A program made the position numbers and the translations under genes. The notes below the pieces were generated by a model, which saw nothing but the letters and a program-made list of their open reading frames with translations, was not told where the DNA came from and did no database searches. Shown one piece after another: positions 59,244-64,000 of a stretch of 64,000 nucleotides of DNA. Every line of letters starts with the position of its first letter. Positions within the stretch are counted from its first letter, which is position 1. Source of the DNA: Comamonadaceae bacterium (GTDB taxonomy: Bacteria; Pseudomonadota; Gammaproteobacteria; Burkholderiales; Burkholderiaceae_C); NCBI GenBank assembly GCA_947450645.1, contig CANFWH010000003.1, positions 62,001-126,000 of the forward strand. Reading direction: 5' to 3'.

Positions 59244-59570
59244 TTAAGCCTGCCAAACCCCATAGCCCGCTTCGCGAAGCGAAATCCCCAAATCCACCTC
59301 AATGTATTGAGCGTCCTCGTAATCCATTGGGTTGTAGTGCTCATAGAGCTTGGGTAGCAAATGCAAGCCAAACTCCTGCGCATACTTGTTTGCCTGAATG
59401 CCCGCTTTGTGCTTATCAAAACGCACATCAGGGTCTAAGCCCGTCATCCCTACGTAAACACAAGGCTTGCCAAAAACGTAGTCGGGGTTCGAGCGCCTAA
59501 AGCGCGGTTTGTCGAGCACATCTTTCGACAGTTCAATCACATAGACGTGGTAGTGAGGCTTCTTTGCCAT
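59244..59570 (-). CDS. Small GIY-YIG-like protein
   Basis: The 108-residue protein shows YHVYVIELSKDVL, then KPCVYVGMTGLDPDVRFDKHKAG, which resembles the GIY-x(10,11)-YIG core of GIY-YIG nucleases (VYV and VYVGMT, with an Arg/His segment after it). The Glu often needed near the C terminus may be in QYIEVDLG. It is a stand-alone short protein, so if it is a nuclease it is minimal. Its function is unknown. It lies between the MarR gene and the FAD-dehydrogenase gene and has no obvious partner. Confidence 0.72.
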   Translation of the reverse strand: MAKKPHYHVYVIELSKDVLDKPRFRRSNPDYVFGKPCVYVGMTGLDPDVRFDKHKAGIQANKYAQEFGLHLLPKLYEHYNPMDYEDAQYIEVDLGISLREAGYGVWQA

Positions 59571-59587
59571 GCCTTATGAACAGGGGC

Positions 59588-61015
59588 TTAGCTAGCCACC
59601 AGCACCTTATTCGGATTCATGATGCCTTGCGGATCGAGCGCCTGCTTCACCGCCCGCATCATGCTCATCTCCACGCTAGATTTATAACGCGCAGCTTCAT
59701 CGCGGCGCAGCGTGCCTAGGCCATGTTCGGCGGACACCGAACCGTTGAAACGCGCCACACTGTCGTGCACGATCAGATTGATGGCGTCTTGATTTTTGAG
59801 AAACTCATCATGATTAGACCCAAGAGGCGGCGACACGTTGTAGTGCAAATTGCCATCGCCCAAATGCCCAAACGTGACCATGCGCACATCGGGAAACGCG
59901 GCTGCCACCAGTGCATGTGTCTCGCGTACAAAGTTTGCCACTTGCGAAACAGGCACAGCAATATCGTGCTTGATGTTTTTTCCCTCAGCCGCTTGCGCTT
60001 CGGACACATCTTCGCGCAGCGCCCAGATGGCTTTGTACTGTGCCTCGGAGCTAGAGACCGCTGCATCAGAAATAAGCGATGCCTCAAAGGCCGCTTCCAG
60101 TATGGCTTGCAAGGTCGCCGTGCACGCCTCGTCGTTATTAAAGTCCACCACTTCGATCAGCACGTACCAAGGCGATACATCTGCCAGTGGTCTGCGGGAA
60201 TTGGGAACATGCTTTAAAACGATGCTGTGCGCGACTTCAGAAATGAGTTCAAATGCCGTCAAAGCCGCACCCAGCTTGGCCTGCGCGAGACCCAATAATT
60301 GCAAAGCAACGTCTGGCGATTCAACCGCCATCCATGCCACTTGCCGACTCGCGGGCAACGGATAGAGCTTGAGCACCGCCGCCGTGATGATGCCCAGCGT
60401 GCCCTCCGCGCCAATAAACAAATCACGCAGGTCGTAACCTGTGTTGTCTTTGCGCAAGCCTCTGAGGCCATTCCATACCTCGCCTTGCGCCGTAACGACC
60501 TCAAGCCCCAGACACAACTCACGCGCGTTGCCATAGCGCAGCACATTCACGCCGCCTGCATTGGTCGATAAGTTACCGCCCACCGTACACGAGCCTTCCG
60601 AGGCCAAAGACAGCGGGAAGAGCCGTCCCGCTTGGCTTGCCACCTCTTGAATCGTTTCTAAAACGCAACCCGCCTCAACCGTGAGCGTGTTGTTGATCGG
60701 ATCGATTGCTCGTACACGGTTCATTTTTTTGAGCGCAATCACAACAGCTGGACGCACTGCGGTCTCCACTGGCTCAGGCGTCCCGCCACCCGACAATCCC
60801 GTGTTCCCGCCTTGCGGCACAACGACCACGTCGTTCACCGCGCACCAGCGCACCACGTTGGCAACCTCATTCGCATTACTAGGCTCAACCACCGCCAAAG
60901 CCACGCCCTGCTTGCGTTTGCGCCAATCGAGCAAATACGCTTGCTTATCGACAGCCTCGGTAAACAAGCGCCCCGTGTAAACGGATTTCAGTGATTGCAA
61001 AAGTGACTCAGACAT
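59588..61015 (-). CDS. FAD-binding oxidase/dehydrogenase, GlcD/D-2-hydroxyacid type
   Basis: The 475-residue flavoprotein of the vanillyl-alcohol-oxidase superfamily has the PP-loop VVPQGGNTGLSGGGTPE, SEGSCTVGGNLSTNAGGVNVLRYG, IGAEGTLGIIT, and the C-terminal GHLGDGNLHYN and SAEHGLGTLRRDEA motifs, all diagnostic of GlcD/D-lactate and D-2-hydroxyglutarate dehydrogenase-like enzymes. It oxidises a 2-hydroxyacid. I start at ATG 61015, because an upstream start is TTG. The neighbouring ketopantoate-reductase-like gene also acts on 2-hydroxy/2-oxo acids, so a shared metabolite is possible. Confidence 0.93.
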   Translation of the reverse strand: MSESLLQSLKSVYTGRLFTEAVDKQAYLLDWRKRKQGVALAVVEPSNANEVANVVRWCAVNDVVVVPQGGNTGLSGGGTPEPVETAVRPAVVIALKKMNRVRAIDPINNTLTVEAGCVLETIQEVASQAGRLFPLSLASEGSCTVGGNLSTNAGGVNVLRYGNARELCLGLEVVTAQGEVWNGLRGLRKDNTGYDLRDLFIGAEGTLGIITAAVLKLYPLPASRQVAWMAVESPDVALQLLGLAQAKLGAALTAFELISEVAHSIVLKHVPNSRRPLADVSPWYVLIEVVDFNNDEACTATLQAILEAAFEASLISDAAVSSSEAQYKAIWALREDVSEAQAAEGKNIKHDIAVPVSQVANFVRETHALVAAAFPDVRMVTFGHLGDGNLHYNVSPPLGSNHDEFLKNQDAINLIVHDSVARFNGSVSAEHGLGTLRRDEAARYKSSVEMSMMRAVKQALDPQGIMNPNKVLVAS

Positions 61016-61037
61016 CAGCAGGCTCAATTCTTATTTT

Positions 61038-62036
61038 TCAAATCTTGTAAAGGTTTTTCGATTGTCCAAGCAGGCGCGTCAACCCAAGCAGCGCATCAAT
61101 GCTGGGGGTGTGCATCTCTAAGCGTTCGCCAATTTCACGCACCGCACCCACAATGGCATCGAGTTCAATCGCTCGCCCGGCTTCCACGTCTTGCAGCATT
61201 GACGTTTTGAATGCGCCCAGCTTTGCCGTCACCGCGTGGCGATCTTCAGGCGACTCGTCAATCTTGCAACCAATGCGAGCGCCAATCGCTTGCGCTTCCA
61301 GCATCACGCTGGAGCAAAAGTTGCGCACCAGTTTGTCGCCCAGCACGCGGTCAATCGTCGCGCCCGTGATGGCCGACACAGGGTTCATGGTCATATTGCC
61401 CCACAGCTTGTACCAAATGTCGTAGCGGATATTTTTGCTATGAATTGCCTCGAAACCCGCATGGGATAAGGCTTCTACAAGTCGCGAGGCTCGCGCAGAT
61501 TCGCCACCAGCGGGTTCACCCACGATCAATTTTTGACCGCCGTGGTGCACAGCCAAACCTGGCGACTCCACTGACGTGCTGGCATGCACCACACAGCCAA
61601 TCACCTGCCCCTCTGGTAAGGCACGCTGGATATGGCCTGCAGGGTCGATGCTCTGTAGCGGCTTATTCCATGCAGCTTGCAGGCCATCTGCCTGTACGTT
61701 TTTCATAAACCACCACGGCACGCCATTCATGGCGGGGAGAATCAGCGTGTGCTTACCAATCAGCGGCGCTAGCGCTGGCGCAACCTGCCCGAGTGACTGC
61801 GACTTCACGGCGATGATGATTAAATCTTGCTCTCTAAGCTCAGAAGCATCGCTGGAAGCCATATGGAGCGCGGCTTGCACGAGACCCGAATTTGTGCTGA
61901 GACGCCAGCCATACTGCTGCAAAGCAGCGAGCGTGTCGCCACGCGCCAAGGCAGAGACTTCGTGCGAGCCTGTCGCAGCAAGCTTGGTGCCGATAAAACC
62001 GCCAATGGCGCCTGCGCCAACAATGCAAATTTTCAT
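61038..62036 (-). CDS. Ketopantoate reductase (ApbA/PanE) family oxidoreductase, second copy
   Basis: The 332-residue protein has VGAGAIGGFIGTKLAATG, AVKSQSLGQV (catalytic Lys), PAMNGVPWWF, the SKNIRYDIWYKLWGNMTMNPVSAITGATI block and the C-terminal AGRAIELDAIVGAVREIGERL. The family is NADPH-dependent 2-oxoacid reduction. It is only distantly related to the copy at 6325-7272. It sits 16 bp after an intradiol dioxygenase gene and before the FAD dehydrogenase gene, outside any pantothenate context, so the substrate is open. Confidence 0.92.
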   Translation of the reverse strand: MKICIVGAGAIGGFIGTKLAATGSHEVSALARGDTLAALQQYGWRLSTNSGLVQAALHMASSDASELREQDLIIIAVKSQSLGQVAPALAPLIGKHTLILPAMNGVPWWFMKNVQADGLQAAWNKPLQSIDPAGHIQRALPEGQVIGCVVHASTSVESPGLAVHHGGQKLIVGEPAGGESARASRLVEALSHAGFEAIHSKNIRYDIWYKLWGNMTMNPVSAITGATIDRVLGDKLVRNFCSSVMLEAQAIGARIGCKIDESPEDRHAVTAKLGAFKTSMLQDVEAGRAIELDAIVGAVREIGERLEMHTPSIDALLGLTRLLGQSKNLYKI

Positions 62037-62052
62037 ATTTCCGTTCTCATTC

Positions 62053-62928
62053 TTATTTAATCGGCGGTTTAGGCAACACTGCCTCGCCCGTCTGCATCAC
62101 GTAGGTGTAGCGCAGCACGTACGAACCATCCGCTTGTTTAGAGAAATGCCCCGTCGTTGCACGTGTCACGCCAAACTGCACATCGGTCTCTAGGTGCTCG
62201 TCGTCGTCCGCATAGACCTGCGAAATCAAGGTCTTAAAACCTACTTTGAAGATCAGCGCGTGCAAATGCGCAGGGCGATACGGGTGGCGGTTTTGTGCTT
62301 TCAGCAAACGCCCGACCACGCCGTCCGTAGGAATCGGGTAGCCCGTGGGCTTGACGCTGGTAAACCAAAATTTGCCATCCGCATCGCTCATAAATTTGCC
62401 ACGCAAATTCATGTCGGCTTGGGCTTCGTCTTGCTGCTCATACAGCCCCACAGGCGAAGCGTGCCAGATATCGACTTCGGCGTTCGGGATAGGTTTTCCG
62501 CTGCTATCCACCACCAAGCCCTCGACCCGCAAAGCCTCACCAGGCGTAGCACTACGCAAGATCGATCCACCATTTTTTGTACGCGGTGAGTGCATGCGCC
62601 AAAAAGGGCCGAGTAGATTTTGCGTGGTTTGAATAGACCCATCGTCATCTACCACACCGCCGTTATTGAGCAAGCAAACTAACTGCGAAACGCCCAGCGA
62701 GCCCGCCATCAATACGGCTTCGTTGTGCGAGTCGTTGCTACGTTGCCCGATCTCGTTGATGAGCGCGGCAGCTTGCCTGAATTCAGCTTCAGTCAGCCGC
62801 GCCTCAGTCACAAAACCGTGCAAGTGCTTAACCAAGGACAGCATGATCTCGCGTAGGCGCGGATCGTTCGTTTGTTGCATGACCGCCTGCACGGCAAGGG
62901 TCACGTCTTGGGGGGATTGAATTTGCAT
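62053..62928 (-). CDS. Intradiol ring-cleavage dioxygenase (hydroxyquinol/catechol 1,2-dioxygenase type)
   Basis: The 291-residue non-haem iron enzyme has an N-terminal helical dimerisation domain (DPRLREIMLSLVKHLHGF, EAEFRQAAALINEIG) and the catalytic beta sandwich. Iron ligands are Tyr in PVGLYEQQ, Tyr in PTGYPIPTDG, and two His in HPYRPAHLHALIFK. The N-terminal wording resembles hydroxyquinol 1,2-dioxygenases; catechol is the alternative. The ATG at 62928 is chosen; an upstream start adds ten residues without support. The gene is divergent from a GntR regulator with a symmetrical repeat between them. Confidence 0.92.
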   Translation of the reverse strand: MQIQSPQDVTLAVQAVMQQTNDPRLREIMLSLVKHLHGFVTEARLTEAEFRQAAALINEIGQRSNDSHNEAVLMAGSLGVSQLVCLLNNGGVVDDDGSIQTTQNLLGPFWRMHSPRTKNGGSILRSATPGEALRVEGLVVDSSGKPIPNAEVDIWHASPVGLYEQQDEAQADMNLRGKFMSDADGKFWFTSVKPTGYPIPTDGVVGRLLKAQNRHPYRPAHLHALIFKVGFKTLISQVYADDDEHLETDVQFGVTRATTGHFSKQADGSYVLRYTYVMQTGEAVLPKPPIK

Positions 62929-62998
62929 GAGCCCAATTTTGCACGACAGTCGCATCACCTAGGGTTTATCCGTAGAAGATAATTGAGCGGCCATGATT

Positions 62999-63028
62999 AA
63001 TATCGATATATCAAATTATTTCGATATT
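62999..63028. promoter_or_regulatory. Inverted repeat, candidate GntR operator
   Basis: AATATCGA (62999-63006) and TCGATATT (63021-63028) form a perfect 8-bp dyad with a 14-bp centre in the 123-bp space between the intradiol dioxygenase gene and the GntR gene, 23 bp before the regulator's ATG. Confidence 0.5.
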
Positions 63029-63051
63029 TTATAAATTAACGATTTTTAATC

Positions 63052-63729
63052 ATGAGCGACAAATCAGACAACCAGATCTCCAGTACCTACTCGGATGCCG
63101 TGTTTGAGCATCTGCGCTCGGACATCGTGGGCGGTGTGTATGCGCCCAATACCAAGTTGGCGATGAAGGCACTCTCGGAGCGCTTTGCCGTGGGTAGCAG
63201 CCCTATCCGCGAAGCTTTGCACCGCTTGGCAGGCGAAGGTTTGGTGGACTTTGTCGGACAACGTGGTTTTCGCGTACCGCCTCTCAGTCTGGCCGATTTA
63301 AATGATCTCACTGATCTACGCTTGCTGCTAGAGGCGGCGGCTGTTAAACAAGCACTGACACATGGCGATGATGTTTGGGAGGCAGGGTTGGTTGCTGCTT
63401 TTCATCAATTGGCTTTATTTCTTAAAAAGCAAGATACGTCATACAACACACCCGCGTATGAACGCATACACCGCCAATTTCATGTCGCCATGTATTCAGG
63501 TGTTGTTGCGCCGCGCTTACAAGCCTTGCACAGCCATTTGTATGACCAAGCGCATCGCTACAGGCAAGCCTTCACCCACGATGAAGTGCCACCCGCGAAG
63601 GTGCTAGCTGAGCATAAGAAGCTACTCACGGTTTTTTTATCGCGCGACGTGGATGCAGCCACAGCGCAAATGTGTAAACACCTAGAGCTAACGCGCACTG
63701 CCGCTAAACAACACCTCAAAAAATTATGA
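63052..63729 (+). CDS. GntR family (FCD subfamily) transcriptional regulator
   Basis: A 225-residue GntR regulator: the winged helix domain (residues 12-80) has LRSDIVGGVYAPNTKLAMKALSERFAVGSSPIREALHRLAGEGLV and GQRGFRVPPLS, shown in parts such as LSERFAVGSSPIREALHRL, and the C-terminal FCD helical domain has the metal-binding pattern D/H (YERIHRQFH, AEHKKLL). Its stop overlaps the fumarylacetoacetase start (ATGA), so it is co-transcribed with that gene. It probably controls itself, the downstream gene and perhaps the divergent dioxygenase operon. Confidence 0.92.
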   Translation: MSDKSDNQISSTYSDAVFEHLRSDIVGGVYAPNTKLAMKALSERFAVGSSPIREALHRLAGEGLVDFVGQRGFRVPPLSLADLNDLTDLRLLLEAAAVKQALTHGDDVWEAGLVAAFHQLALFLKKQDTSYNTPAYERIHRQFHVAMYSGVVAPRLQALHSHLYDQAHRYRQAFTHDEVPPAKVLAEHKKLLTVFLSRDVDAATAQMCKHLELTRTAAKQHLKKL

Positions 63730-64000
63730 CTACGAACACCCACTTAAATGCCACGCACGACCCCGCACTCAAAAGCTGGGTGCTCTCCGCCAACATAGCG
63801 GGCTGTGACTTCCCGATTCAAAATCTACCTCATAGTGTTTTTAAACGCGCAGGGACTAACGAATCTTTTCGTGGTGGCGTTGCTATTGGCGACCAGATTT
63901 TGGATATGCAAGCCGTAGCAGCGCTAGGCGTATTTGCAACCGACCTGGGCGCCATTGCAATTGACGCAGGCAAACCCAAGCTCAACGATTTAATGGCACA
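63726..64000 (+). CDS. fahA: Fumarylacetoacetase, N-terminal part (cut by the window end)
   Basis: The open frame from ATG 63726 to the window edge encodes about 91 residues. It reads SWVLSANIAGCDFPIQNLPHSVFKR, then GGVAIGDQILDMQAV, the N-terminal domain pattern of bacterial fumarylacetoacetases (GCDFPIQNLP and VAIGDQILD). The enzyme hydrolyses fumarylacetoacetate to fumarate and acetoacetate in homogentisate (tyrosine/phenylalanine) breakdown. It overlaps the GntR stop by 4 bp. The catalytic domain lies outside the window, and a homogentisate dioxygenase gene may follow. Confidence 0.88.
   Translation, partial: MTTNTHLNATHDPALKSWVLSANIAGCDFPIQNLPHSVFKRAGTNESFRGGVAIGDQILDMQAVAALGVFATDLGAIAIDAGKPKLNDLMA

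Noticed and set aside
1-64000. tRNA genes, CRISPR arrays, insertion sequences, prophage or toxin-antitoxin modules.
   Set aside because: Gaps between genes are too short for most of these, and no characteristic repeats, transposase or integrase other than the housekeeping XerD were seen.

Overview
The window looks like a chromosomal segment of a betaproteobacterium, most likely order Burkholderiales. Signs are the many Bug-type (tripartite tricarboxylate family) periplasmic binding proteins without permeases, the neighbourhoods cyaY/lptM/lysA, lolC/lolD/tatD with an RpfE-like gene and recJ, a DUF1841 protein, and fused LivM-LivG transporter subunits. Base composition is moderate (judged by eye at about half G+C). 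No tRNA, rRNA, CRISPR array, insertion sequence or prophage gene was recognised. Coding density is very high: the longest gene-free stretches are about 140 bases (47793-47932 and 58671-58810), and both carry regulatory structure. No gap exceeds 300 bases.

Layout. (1) 2-11854: an accessory carbon-catabolism island. A plus-strand operon (3-oxo-ring type flavoprotein, NIPSNAP protein, TIM-barrel isomerase/dehydratase, TetR) converges on a seven-gene minus-strand operon (AroQ-type dehydroquinase, ketopantoate-reductase-like enzyme, VOC protein, shikimate-dehydrogenase-like enzyme, MaoC, CoA-transferase, PPOX flavoprotein). The minus operon diverges from a complete TRAP transporter (dctQMP), then an oxidoreductase. 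I infer uptake and breakdown of a shikimate/quinate-like carbocycle. (2) 11864-13933: housekeeping genes (DUF1841, cytochrome c4-like, MoxR ATPase), ending at a dispersed repeat. (3) 13971-20299: an aromatic meta-cleavage type operon (Bug protein, MhpA-like hydroxylase, FAH-family hydrolase, extradiol dioxygenase, amidohydrolase/decarboxylase) divergent from a LysR regulator. (4) 20312-42882: mostly housekeeping (lysA, lptM, cyaY, mrcA, trpS, site-2 protease, PHP phosphatase, miaB, xerD, tatD, lolD, lolC, recJ, rhlE, dcd), with an orphan Bug gene and a tandem pair of secreted Cds6-like proteins.

(5) 42899-58670: two branched-chain-amino-acid-type ABC transporters (LivF, LivM-LivG fusion, LivH, LivK) flank a flavin reductase, a tannase/feruloyl esterase lipoprotein and a Bug protein. 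The set is headed by a crotonase and a feruloyl-CoA-synthase-like ligase and diverges from a MarR regulator at 58811. I read 58670-47933 as one operon for hydroxycinnamates or their esters, controlled through two matching operator-like inverted repeats. (6) 59244-64000: a GIY-YIG-like small protein, a GlcD-type FAD dehydrogenase, a second ketopantoate-reductase-like enzyme, an intradiol ring-cleavage dioxygenase, a GntR regulator, and the start of fumarylacetoacetase.

Taken together, the window is a hub for plant-derived aromatics and carbocycles, with four local regulators (TetR, LysR, MarR, GntR), each beside its own catabolic block. A feruloyl/chlorogenate-type esterase plus a quinate/shikimate-like island would allow use of both halves of a quinate ester, but this link is inference only.
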